Part shown: in pieces, positions 8,212-16,010 of the stretch
How positions within the stretch are numbered: the stretch's first letter is position 1
How the letters are laid out: every line of letters starts with the position of its first letter
Origin: Acidobacteriota bacterium
Lineage (GTDB): Bacteria > Acidobacteriota > Vicinamibacteria > Fen-336
Length of the DNA stretch: 56,888 bases
Assembly: GCA_003223555.1 (NCBI GenBank)
Contig: QHVM01000071.1
Span: 1 to 56,888 of the forward strand
Direction: 5' to 3'
The notes under the pieces: model-generated
Seen by the model: only the letters and a program-made list of their open reading frames with translations
The model's database searches: none
What the model was told of the DNA's origin: nothing
Position numbers and translations under genes: made by a program

Positions 8212-9864
8212 ATGATCGTTCCCTCGCGCTACCAGCCTGCCTTGCCGGTCGAGCGCTTCATCCGCGCCGAGCCCCCGGACAAGGAAGCAGTGGCGATGGA
8301 CGTGGTGTTCGTGGGCGGCGGGCCGGCCGGGCTGGCCGGAGCGATCGAGCTGGCGCGGCTGGTGAGGAAGGACCAGGAGGCCGGCGGGAGCCTGGGCCAC
8401 GTGGAGATCGCCGTCCTCGAGAAGGCGGAGACGCTCGGCGCGCATTGCCTGTCGGGCGCGGTCGTCAACCCGGTGGCGCTGCGCGAGCTGTTCCCCGAGC
8501 TGAAGGACGGCGACTTCCCGCTGCGGACGCGCGTGACGAGCGAGCGGGTCTACTTCCTCGGCGCGAGCCGGGCGCTGCGCATGCCCACCCCGCCCACCAT
8601 GCGCAACCACGGCTTCTACATGGCCTCGCTCTGCGAGATCGTGCGCTGGCTCGGCGCGAAGGCCGAGCAGCTCGGCGTGAACATGTTCACTGGCTATCCG
8701 GCCGACGCGCTGCTCGTCGAGGGCGACCGCGTGCGGGGGGTGCGCACGACGGCTTCCGGCTTGAAGCGTGACGGGTCGCCCGGCGGGGGCTACGCGCCTC
8801 CCACCGACATCACGGCCCGCGTCACCGTCCTCGCGGAGGGCACCCGGGGATCGCTCACCCAGGCCTGGCTGGCCTGGCAGCGCATCGGCTCGCCCAACCC
8901 CCAGATCTTCGCCCTCGGGGTGAAGGAGCTGTGGGAGACGAAGAGGCCGCTCGACGCGGTCGTCCACACCCTCGGGTGGCCGCTGCCCGCCGACGCGTTC
9001 GGCGGCAGCTTCATGTACCCGCTGGAGCCGAACCTGGTCGCCCTCGGCCTCGTGGTGGGGCTCGACTACCGCGACGCCGGCCTCGACGTCCACGTCCTGC
9101 TGCAGCGACTGAAGACGCACCCACTCTTCCGGCCGTACCTCGAAGGAGGAGAGCTGGCCGAATGGGGAGCCAAGACGATCCCCGAAGGCGGTTTCCACTC
9201 CCTGCCCGAGCGCCGCCACGGCAGCGGCGTCCTGCTGGTGGGCGACGCCGCCGGTTACGTGGAGGTGGCCTCGCTGAAGGGGATCCACTACGCGATGCAA
9301 TCGGGGATCCTGGCCGCGCGCACGATCTTCGCCGCCCTCAAGCAGCAGGACGTCTCGGCGGCCGGGCTGGCGGCCTACGACCGCGCGGTCGATGCGAGCT
9401 TCATCGTCGAGGACCTCCGGGCCCGGCGGAACATGCGTCTCGTCTTCCAGAAGGCCGGCCTGTACCGGGGGGGCGCGCAGGCGGCGCTCATGACGGTGAC
9501 CGGCGGGGCGTTCCCGAGCCGGCGGATCGCGACCGAGCGCGATGCCGACGTTCCCCGCCGGACGGGCCACGGCGACGGCTTCGTACCCGACCGCAAGCTC
9601 ACCTTCGCCAAGCTGGACGCCGTCTTCAAGGCCGGCAACGCCACCCGCGACGACATCCCGTCCCACCTGATCGTGGGTCGCGACGTTCCGGCCGAGGTCG
9701 CCGAGCTGTACCGGCACATGTGTCCGGCCGGTGTCTACGAGCGACAGGCCGACCGGCTCGTCGTGAACCCGCCCAACTGCGTCGACTGCAAGGCGACCGA
9801 CGTGCTCGGACCGCGATGGACGCCCCGCGAAGGTGGCAGCGGACCGCATTACCGGCGCATGTGA
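8212..9864 (+). CDS. Electron-transfer flavoprotein:quinone oxidoreductase homologue with an altered Fe-S motif
   Basis: A flavoprotein of about 550 residues homologous to ETF-QO, which passes electrons from electron-transfer flavoprotein to membrane quinone. The N-terminal FAD-binding motif reads VFVGGGPAGLAGAIELARL (residues about 31-49). The FAD-linked GVLLVGDAAGYVEVASLKGI segment and the C-terminal ferredoxin-like domain (MCPAGVYE, then NCVDCKATDVLGPRW) are both recognisable. In canonical ETF-QO the last motif is CxxCxxC; here the third cysteine is replaced by Thr, leaving three visible ligands. Two starts are possible, at 8200 and 8212. I chose 8212 because the protein then begins like relatives. 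No etfAB genes are nearby. Confidence 0.85.
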   Translation: MIVPSRYQPALPVERFIRAEPPDKEAVAMDVVFVGGGPAGLAGAIELARLVRKDQEAGGSLGHVEIAVLEKAETLGAHCLSGAVVNPVALRELFPELKDGDFPLRTRVTSERVYFLGASRALRMPTPPTMRNHGFYMASLCEIVRWLGAKAEQLGVNMFTGYPADALLVEGDRVRGVRTTASGLKRDGSPGGGYAPPTDITARVTVLAEGTRGSLTQAWLAWQRIGSPNPQIFALGVKELWETKRPLDAVVHTLGWPLPADAFGGSFMYPLEPNLVALGLVVGLDYRDAGLDVHVLLQRLKTHPLFRPYLEGGELAEWGAKTIPEGGFHSLPERRHGSGVLLVGDAAGYVEVASLKGIHYAMQSGILAARTIFAALKQQDVSAAGLAAYDRAVDASFIVEDLRARRNMRLVFQKAGLYRGGAQAALMTVTGGAFPSRRIATERDADVPRRTGHGDGFVPDRKLTFAKLDAVFKAGNATRDDIPSHLIVGRDVPAEVAELYRHMCPAGVYERQADRLVVNPPNCVDCKATDVLGPRWTPREGGSGPHYRRM

Positions 9865-9875
9865 AGGAGATGCCG

Positions 9876-10382
9876 ATGAGCGAGAGGTCGCAGGACAAGG
9901 CCGGGGCCCACCGCCGGCTCATCACACGCCTGGAGCAGCAGGCCGAGGACGTCCGGCGGCTGACCGCCGGCCTCGACGACGAGCAGCTGTCGCGGCGCAC
10001 GGTGCCCGCGAAGTGGTCGCTGAAGGAGCTGGTCTGCCACCTGGGACGGATCCAGGACGTCTTCGACGCGCGGGTGGCCGCCATGGTCGGGCAGGAGCAG
10101 CCGGCCATCGCCTCCTACGAGCCGGAGGACGATCCCGACTTCGAGGGGCTGACGCGGCGGCCCGCGTCGGCGTGCCTGCAGGACTTCTTCTCCGGGCGCG
10201 ACCGCCTCTTCGCCCGCCTGGAAGCGCTCGGGCCCGAGCAGTGGCACCGCTCCGGCCGTCACCCCGAGTACCCGAACTACGACGTGCACTTCGCGGTCGA
10301 GTACATGGCGCACCACGAGGCGCACCACATCTACCAGATGTACCAGCGCCGGGCCCCGCTGGGCCGGCTACCGCATCACTGA
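9876..10382 (+). CDS. DinB-family protein
   Basis: A 168-residue four-helix DinB-like protein. The N-terminal helix is followed by KWSLKELVCHLGRIQDVFDAR, and the C-terminal helix holds VEYMAHHEAHHIYQMYQ. The first His in the helix-2 region and the C-terminal HxxxH pair would form the usual metal site. DinB-fold proteins include thiol-dependent transferases that use bacillithiol or mycothiol, but most are uncharacterised. The ATG at 9876 is preferred because the AAGGAG site ends six bases upstream. An ATG at 9870 would overlap that site. It follows the ETF-QO homologue by 11 bases, so co-transcription is likely. Confidence 0.8.
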   Translation: MSERSQDKAGAHRRLITRLEQQAEDVRRLTAGLDDEQLSRRTVPAKWSLKELVCHLGRIQDVFDARVAAMVGQEQPAIASYEPEDDPDFEGLTRRPASACLQDFFSGRDRLFARLEALGPEQWHRSGRHPEYPNYDVHFAVEYMAHHEAHHIYQMYQRRAPLGRLPHH

Positions 10383-10591
10383 GCTTGCTCGGCGCGCGGG
10401 TAGCGCCCTTCACGCGGGGACGCTCCGCGCGCTGGCTTTCAAAGGATCGAGTATCTTCGCGCGCTCCGCTCGAAGGTCGCGGTTACCTCGACTCGCCATG
10501 CGCGACCTACGCCCCGCGCTCCGGGCGACCCGTGCGCCATTCGTTGCTGTTACTCTGGTCCTGTCTCTGCGGTCCTCTGCGGGCTCTGCCT

Positions 10592-11494
10592 TCAAAAAGC
10601 GGCGGGGAAGCAGCTCGAGCGGTAGGAGCCCGGCCCGCGGCGGATGTAGCCCTCGCCGGCGAAGATGTCGTAGTGCTCCGAGAAGTCGTTCGACTTCTTC
10701 ACCACCAGCTCCTCCCCGTCGAAGCGGGAGCAGTAGCCGAAGGAGATCATCGCCTTCACCATCTGGTCGAAGAACCGGTCGGCGTCCTTGATCGCGTACC
10801 AGTCGGTGCCGGGCTGGACGTTGTTGAAGTCGAAATTCCCCGGATCGTCCCTGGCCACCTTGTCGAGCGCCCGGTCGATGTCGGCGTGGTATTGCTCGCG
10901 CAGCTCGTGGTCGCAGGTGATCTCGAGGCTTCCGGGCAGCGAGCACCCGTTGTTCGGAGGGAAGGGGGGCGGCGGGGTCGGGAACACGGCGGGAGCGCAC
11001 GTGGTGCGGTAGGAGCCCTGGCCCCGGCGCATCATGAACGCCGAGGTCAGCACGTGGTACTGGTCGCTGAAGGAGTTCGAGCTCTTGATCTGCAGCTCCT
11101 CGCCGTCGAAGCCTCCGCAGAGGCCCTGGGCCTCCAGGTTCTTGATGAGGCCGACGTAGTAGCGGCCCGAGCTGGTGACCCGGTACTGGCCGCTCCCGCT
11201 CGACTCGTTGAAGTTGAAGATCTCGGGTTGTTGGGCGATGAGCTGGTCCATGGCCTTCTCGAGCTGGGGAAGGAAGCTCGGTCCGGACTCCGAGCAGTCG
11301 TTGCTCGGGCTGACGTAGCCGAGCCGGCTGCACGAGGTCGCGGCTGGCGTCGGCTGGGTGGCGGGCGGGGCGGTGGTGGGCGGCGGGGTGGCCGGGGTGC
11401 TCGAGGCGGGCGACTTCTTGCCGCAGACGGAGAGAGTCGAGGCCGCGAGGATCACGGCCACGGCGGTGACTAGGGAACGGGGACCCAACTTCAT
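10592..11494 (-). CDS. Lipoprotein with two tandem copies of an unknown domain
   Basis: A 300-residue predicted lipoprotein. The signal ends in LSVCGKK, a lipobox, and a Pro/Thr/Ala linker follows (residues about 28-55). The rest is two copies of one domain. Copy 1 (about residues 57-165) holds FDGEELQIKSSNSFSDQYHV and RRGQGSYRTTC. Copy 2 (about residues 190-300) holds FDGEELVVKKSNDFSEHYDI and RRGPGSYRSSC. Each copy also begins with a helical stretch ending in a Gln/Asn-rich turn (PEIFNFNES and PGNFDFNNV), and each has paired cysteines that could form disulfides. I do not recognise the domain. It stands alone between the DinB gene and a divergent DUF72 gene. Confidence 0.65.
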   Translation of the reverse strand: MKLGPRSLVTAVAVILAASTLSVCGKKSPASSTPATPPPTTAPPATQPTPAATSCSRLGYVSPSNDCSESGPSFLPQLEKAMDQLIAQQPEIFNFNESSGSGQYRVTSSGRYYVGLIKNLEAQGLCGGFDGEELQIKSSNSFSDQYHVLTSAFMMRRGQGSYRTTCAPAVFPTPPPPFPPNNGCSLPGSLEITCDHELREQYHADIDRALDKVARDDPGNFDFNNVQPGTDWYAIKDADRFFDQMVKAMISFGYCSRFDGEELVVKKSNDFSEHYDIFAGEGYIRRGPGSYRSSCFPAAF

Positions 11495-11609
11495 CCAGGA
11501 CCTCCAGCGAGGGGCCGCGACCCGCGGCCCGGGAAACCGGCGAAGGGTACCACTCCGGCACGTCGCTTGCACCAGGAATCCACACCGGTTCGCCGGAAAG
11601 AGGTGGGCC

Positions 11610-12578
11610 ATCGGCCAGGCGCGCGGCGCGGTCTATATCGGCACCAGCGGGTACGACTATCCCCACTGGCGAGGCGCCTTCTACCCTCGCGGGCTGCCGC
11701 GCTCGCGCTGGCTCGCGCACGTCAGCCGCGCCTTCAACTCGGTCGAGCTGAACGGGACCTTCTACAGCCTCAAGAGCCCGGACATCTTCCGCCGCTGGGC
11801 CAGGGAAACGCCAGAAGACGGGTTCGTCTTCGCCATCAAGGGGAGCCGGTTCATCACCCACAACCTCAAGCTCACCCGCCCGCAGCCGGCCCTGGGCAAC
11901 TTCCTCGCCAGCGGGATCCTCGCCCTGGGCGGCAAGACCGGCCCATTCCTGTGGCAGCTCCCGCCCGGCTACGCGTTCCGGCCGGAGCGCGTCGAAGCCT
12001 TCCTGAAGCTGCTCCCGGCCGATTCGACCGCGGCGGAGCGGGTGGCCCGCCGCCACGATCACCGCGTGCGGGGCCGGGCGCTCCTGCGCGCCGCGGCCGC
12101 CGTCCGCTACCGCCACGCCTTCGAGGTACGGCACCCGTCCTTCCTCTCGCCCGCCTTCTACGACCTGCTCCGGGCCCACGGCTGCGCCTTCGTCATCGCC
12201 GACAGCGCGGGCAAGTTCGTGCGGGCCGACGAGGTGACCGCGGACTTCGTCTACGTCCGCCTCCACGGCTCCGGGGCGCTCTACGCGGGCGGCTACCCGG
12301 CCGGGGAGCTGGACGAGTGGGCGGCACGCATCGGGCGATGGGCCGCCCCTGGGCAGGAGCCCGCCCGTGACGTGTACGTCTATTTCGACAACGACGCGCT
12401 CGGCAATGCGCCGCGCGACGCGGCGGGCCTGACCGAGCGGGTCCGGGGGCTCCTCGGCGACCTCGTTCCCGATCGCCTCCGGACGAGCTCCCGCAGCAGC
12501 GAGGCCCAGGCGCCGCGCTCGCGCTCCGGCCGGACGAGGCGGGCGAGCCGCCGCACGCTCCGTCCCAGCCTCGCGTAG
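11610..12578 (+). CDS. DUF72 family protein (start uncertain)
   Basis: A TIM-barrel DUF72 protein of about 320 residues. The family hallmarks are present: VYIGTSGYDYPHWRGAFYP at the N-terminus, FAIKGSRFITHNLKL, the FLWQLPP strand, and the ending VYVYFDNDALGNAPRDA. DUF72 function is not established, though links to nucleic-acid repair have been proposed. No ATG, GTG or TTG lies in frame just before the conserved start. The nearest codon of any kind used for initiation is ATC at 11610, after AGAGGTGGG. A GTG about 145 bases upstream would overlap the divergent lipoprotein gene. The family normally ends near residue 280; this frame continues to 12578 and overlaps the convergent senB by 199 bases. 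Confidence 0.7.
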   Translation: MGQARGAVYIGTSGYDYPHWRGAFYPRGLPRSRWLAHVSRAFNSVELNGTFYSLKSPDIFRRWARETPEDGFVFAIKGSRFITHNLKLTRPQPALGNFLASGILALGGKTGPFLWQLPPGYAFRPERVEAFLKLLPADSTAAERVARRHDHRVRGRALLRAAAAVRYRHAFEVRHPSFLSPAFYDLLRAHGCAFVIADSAGKFVRADEVTADFVYVRLHGSGALYAGGYPAGELDEWAARIGRWAAPGQEPARDVYVYFDNDALGNAPRDAAGLTERVRGLLGDLVPDRLRTSSRSSEAQAPRSRSGRTRRASRRTLRPSLA

Positions 12579-13429
12579 AAGCGGGGATCTCTCTCGGCCC
12601 GCAGCAACAGCCCGGCCAGCGCGCGGGTGTCGCCGACCGCAAAGTATCCGGGATGGCGCGCTCCGAGCAGGCCGACGGAGCCGTCGATCCGCGAAGACAG
12701 CACGGGGACGCCGGCCGCGGCCGCTTCGGAGACGACGTTGGCTCCGCCCTCGAGCTTCGACGTGAGGCAGAGCAGGCGGCAGCGCGCCAGGAGGCTCATC
12801 GCCTCGGCGTGCGGCCGGTTGCCGAGCCACCGGTAGCGGGGGTTGCGCCGCTGCTCGGCCCGGGCCCGGGCGGCCGTCCCCGGCTCGAGGGCCGCCCCGG
12901 CATGAAGGACCCGGATGCGGGAGGAGCGCGGAAGGAGCCGGGCGGCGGCGGCGGCGCGGAAGGGGTCCTTCACGGCGCGCAGGTGGCCGAGGACGCAGAC
13001 GTCGAACGTGCTGGCGCCTGCGCGAATGCGGCGCCAAGGTCCGGCCGCCGACTGCACGATCACCCGCGCCTTGGCCCGGGCGCCCGGGGGCAGCGCCCGG
13101 AGAGCCGTGGGCTGGAGGACGACGAGGCGCGTGGCCAGGTCCAACGCCCGGCCGGTCGCGGTCGACCGGCGCAGGTCGGCGTAGAGGTCGGTGCCGGTGA
13201 GGGCCACCACGAGGGGGCCGGACGCGTGACGGCGCCGGAAGGCGACGATCGAAGCAAGGCTGCGGCGGGCGTGAAGGGCGACCAGCAGGTCGCAGCGCTG
13301 CCCGCGATAGGCGGTGGCCACCGTCACGCGGTGGCCCAGGCCGCGGAGCAGGCCGGCCCACCGCTGCGCCGTGACCCGGTTCCCGGTGCGCGCCCCGGCC
13401 CGGGCGGGCGTGACGACGAGGATCCTCAT
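12380..13429 (-). CDS. senB: Selenosugar synthase SenB
   Basis: A 349-residue glycosyltransferase of the TIGR04348 type, the family shown to be SenB in selenoneine biosynthesis. SenB joins selenophosphate to a UDP-sugar to give a selenosugar. The N-terminus MRILVVTPARAGARTGNRVT and the motifs DLLVALHARRSLASI and PLVVALTGTDLYADL are strongly characteristic. The GT-B donor-site region reads SKLEGGANVVSEAAAAGVPVLSSRI. The ATG overlaps the stop of senA (ATGA), so translation is coupled. The last 30 or so residues, which run into the convergent DUF72 gene, are low-complexity Arg/Ser sequence and go beyond the expected family end. No senC-like selenophosphate synthetase lies in the window. Confidence 0.82.
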   Translation of the reverse strand: MRILVVTPARAGARTGNRVTAQRWAGLLRGLGHRVTVATAYRGQRCDLLVALHARRSLASIVAFRRRHASGPLVVALTGTDLYADLRRSTATGRALDLATRLVVLQPTALRALPPGARAKARVIVQSAAGPWRRIRAGASTFDVCVLGHLRAVKDPFRAAAAARLLPRSSRIRVLHAGAALEPGTAARARAEQRRNPRYRWLGNRPHAEAMSLLARCRLLCLTSKLEGGANVVSEAAAAGVPVLSSRIDGSVGLLGARHPGYFAVGDTRALAGLLLRAERDPRFYARLGRSVRRLARLVRPERERGAWASLLRELVRRRSGTRSPRSPRTRSVRPAASRGALPSASLSK

Positions 13430-14730
13430 CCGGGCGCGCACGTGCGGAAGCCGGCCCAGACGTCGCGGCGGTCGGGCGGGTAGAAGTTCCGCCACGTGTT
13501 GCGGAGCAGCCGCGACCGCGTCACCCAGCCGCCGCCCCGCAGGACCTTGTGCGTGCCGAACCAGGGCTGCGAGTAATCGCGGTAGGCGTCCGGTACGAAG
13601 CCGGGATAGGGTGCGAACGTGGTGGCGGTCCACTCCCAGACGTTGCCGATCATCTGCCGGCATCCGAAGGCGCTGTCCCCGGCGGGCAGCGCGGCCACGT
13701 CGAGGCAGCCGAGGGCTCGCCCATCGAGGTTCGCCCTCTCGGGCGTGGGCCGCTCGGCGCCCCAGGGGAATGGCCGCTTGCGGGCCGAGAGCCCGGCGGC
13801 GTCCGGCTCGGATGCGGCGGCCGCTTCCCATTCGGCCTCGCTCGGCAGCCTCCGCCGCGCCCAGGCGCAGTAGGCTTCGGCCTCGAACCAGCAGACGTGG
13901 ATGGCCGGCCGGTGCGGCTCGAGCAGCTTCCAGCGGTCGAAGTCCCGCCGCTCCCAGCCTCCCCGCGCGTGCCGCCAGTAGACCGGATGCTCCGCCCTGG
14001 CCCCTTCCCGCCAGCGCCACCCCTCTTCGCTCCACAGCTCCCGCCGGCGGTAGCCGCCGTCTTCGACGAAGGCGGCGAGCTGCGACTGCGTCACCGGCGC
14101 CCGGGCGATGGCGAAGGGCCGCACCGGGACCGGGTGCGCCCACTTCTCGTTGTCGAAGACGAAGGGCTCGTCCTCGCGCGCGCCGAGCACCAGCTCGCCG
14201 CCGGGCACGACGGCGTCGCCGTCGAGCGGCCCGGCCTCGCCCTTCGCGGCCCGCGCGGGCCCGTCGGAGAAGGCGGGGGCGCGATAGCCGAGCGTCTGGC
14301 GGGTGTAGGCGAAGGCCTCGCCGTGCATGTCCTCGTGGAACGTCGTGTAGCGGGCGAAGTAGGCCAGCTCGGCCGGCAGCGACGGGCGCCCGAGCCGGCT
14401 CAGGACGCGGGTGCGCACCTCCGCCATGTATCTCAGCGTCTCGTGCCGGAGCGGCAGGGGAAGGTCCCACCGCGTGTCGTGGGCGACGGCGCTCGAATCC
14501 CAGAGCGCGTCGCCGTCCGCGCGCAGCGGGGCCTCGCCGAGCGCGTGCCGCAGCACCCAGTGTTCCTGGAACCAGGCCACGTGGCCGATCTCCCAGAGCA
14601 GCGGGTTCACGATGGCGAGCCGCGGGCCGAGGAGCTGGCCGTCGTCGAGATCGGCCACGAGGTCCAGCGTCCGCCGACGGGCGTCGAGGAGGTCGCGGGC
14701 GAGCTGGCCGGGAGTGGTCACGAGGCCCAT
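13426..14730 (-). CDS. senA: Selenoneine synthase SenA (EgtB-like)
   Basis: A 434-residue non-haem iron enzyme of the EgtB/SenA group. The N-terminal DinB-like domain holds EIGHVAWFQEHW and the iron-binding HEDMHGE (HxxxHxE, residues about 139-145). The C-terminal formylglycine-enzyme-like domain holds GCRQMIGNVWEWTATTF and LRGGGWVTRSRLLRNTWRN. EgtB joins hercynine to a thiol to make ergothioneine precursors; SenA joins hercynine to the selenosugar made by SenB. I call it SenA rather than EgtB mainly because senB overlaps it. Hercynine would have to come from an EgtD, not seen here. The ATG at 14730 follows no strong ribosome-binding site. Confidence 0.8.
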   Translation of the reverse strand: MGLVTTPGQLARDLLDARRRTLDLVADLDDGQLLGPRLAIVNPLLWEIGHVAWFQEHWVLRHALGEAPLRADGDALWDSSAVAHDTRWDLPLPLRHETLRYMAEVRTRVLSRLGRPSLPAELAYFARYTTFHEDMHGEAFAYTRQTLGYRAPAFSDGPARAAKGEAGPLDGDAVVPGGELVLGAREDEPFVFDNEKWAHPVPVRPFAIARAPVTQSQLAAFVEDGGYRRRELWSEEGWRWREGARAEHPVYWRHARGGWERRDFDRWKLLEPHRPAIHVCWFEAEAYCAWARRRLPSEAEWEAAAASEPDAAGLSARKRPFPWGAERPTPERANLDGRALGCLDVAALPAGDSAFGCRQMIGNVWEWTATTFAPYPGFVPDAYRDYSQPWFGTHKVLRGGGWVTRSRLLRNTWRNFYPPDRRDVWAGFRTCAPG

Positions 14731-14741
14731 CGCCTTCAAGG

Positions 14742-15938
14742 TTACCCGGCCGCCAGCCAGCCCGCCTGCTCCAGGAAGCCGCGCACCGCGTCCGCCGCGG
14801 CGTGGTGGCCGGCCGCGTTCCAGTGGCCGTCGTAGTCGAAGTACGGTCCGCTCCACGGCCAGTGGACTCGTGCCCGCAGCGCCGGCGTGAGGTCCAGCAC
14901 GGGAAAGCCGCGCTCGGCCCCGATGCGCTCGAGGCGGCGACGTACCGCGGCGCGGTCCCAGACCGTATCGTCGACGCCGTAGAGGATCCGCGTCAGCTCC
15001 CAGGTGCGCGGGTCCACTTCGAGCCGGTTCGGCACGTACACCACGAGGAGGCGGGCGCCGCGGGCGGCCGTCTCCTCGGCCAGCGCGCCCAGCAGCAGGG
15101 CCGTCTTGCGCCACGCGGCCTCGATCTCGGGGGGCGGCCGGCGCTCGTACACCCGGATCTCGAGGGGCGCGCGCGTCGTCGGGATCGGGTCCCAGAGGCC
15201 GAGGCGGGCCAGGGCCTGGCGGGCGCGAGGTTCGCCGTAGAGCAGGCGGTCGCGCAGCCACTCGAGGAGCGCGGAGCCTTTGGGCGGCGAAGGCTTCCGC
15301 TCGGGGCCGGCCGGAGGCGCCTCGGGCACCGGCTCGTTCGCCACCGCCAGCCGGCCCGCCCGATCGGCGAGCAGCGGCTTGGGCTGCTTGGCGAACCGGT
15401 CGCGGTCGTTGTAGAGCACGTCGTTGTAATAGAAGAAGACGAGCACGATGCGGGCAGAATAGCGCACGCCTTCGGTCCGGTAGAAGAGATACTCCTGGTC
15501 GGTGCTGTAGCCGCTGGTGCCTGCGTTCAGCACCTCGACCGCGCGCCCTCCGGCCCGGATCGAGCTCTCGAGCACCTGGCCGACGGTCTGGGGGAACGCC
15601 ACCGTGTATCCTTCCACGAACGAATCGCCCAGGGCCAGGATGCGCAGGCAACCCGCGGGCGCCTCGTACCCGCGGTCGAGGTCGCGCAGGCCGAGGCGGT
15701 TGATCGCCACGTCGACCGTGTACTCCCGCCGCCGGTACGTGACCCTGACGTTCGGGCGCTTGCGCCAGCCGAGCAGCGGGTCGTATTCCATGTAGCGCGT
15801 GGTCTCGGCCGCCTCGTACCCGGCCCCGCGGAAGTGACGCGCAACGCGAGCCGCTCCTTCGAGCGCGGCGGTCGTGAAGGCCACCGAGCCGAGGACGAGA
15901 AGAGCCCGGACGAGGCGCTCGCGGGCCGAGGCCGGCAT
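14742..15938 (-). CDS. SGNH/GDSL-family hydrolase with N-terminal anchor
   Basis: A 398-residue protein with an N-terminal hydrophobic segment (ALLVLGSVAFTTAALEGAA) that should anchor or export it. The SGNH blocks are present: block I as ILALGDSFVEGYTV (nucleophile Ser), an Asn-Gly-type region VLNAGTSGYSTDQEYLF, and the C-terminal catalytic dyad as YDGHWNAAGHHAAA (Asp and His). Such periplasmic SGNH enzymes often act as acyl- or acetyl-esterases on polysaccharides, but the substrate is unknown. It precedes senA on the same strand by 11 bases, so it may be co-transcribed with senAB without having an obvious role in selenium metabolism. Confidence 0.8.
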   Translation of the reverse strand: MPASARERLVRALLVLGSVAFTTAALEGAARVARHFRGAGYEAAETTRYMEYDPLLGWRKRPNVRVTYRRREYTVDVAINRLGLRDLDRGYEAPAGCLRILALGDSFVEGYTVAFPQTVGQVLESSIRAGGRAVEVLNAGTSGYSTDQEYLFYRTEGVRYSARIVLVFFYYNDVLYNDRDRFAKQPKPLLADRAGRLAVANEPVPEAPPAGPERKPSPPKGSALLEWLRDRLLYGEPRARQALARLGLWDPIPTTRAPLEIRVYERRPPPEIEAAWRKTALLLGALAEETAARGARLLVVYVPNRLEVDPRTWELTRILYGVDDTVWDRAAVRRRLERIGAERGFPVLDLTPALRARVHWPWSGPYFDYDGHWNAAGHHAAADAVRGFLEQAGWLAAG

Positions 15939-16010
15939 CGCCGTGAAGCATCGTGCGGCCGTCTCGCCGCGTCAACCCGCGCCGGGATAGGCTGGGCGGG
16001 GGGGCGTCAG

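Noticed and set aside
10498-10791. Short plus-strand frame with a signal-like start
   Set aside because: It runs antisense into the tandem-repeat lipoprotein and becomes Arg/Ser-rich. No ribosome-binding site fits.
13314-16010. Long plus-strand frame antisense to senA and the SGNH gene
   Set aside because: Only the part from 16011 is a real gene. The upstream part is Arg/Ala-rich shadow of the minus-strand genes.
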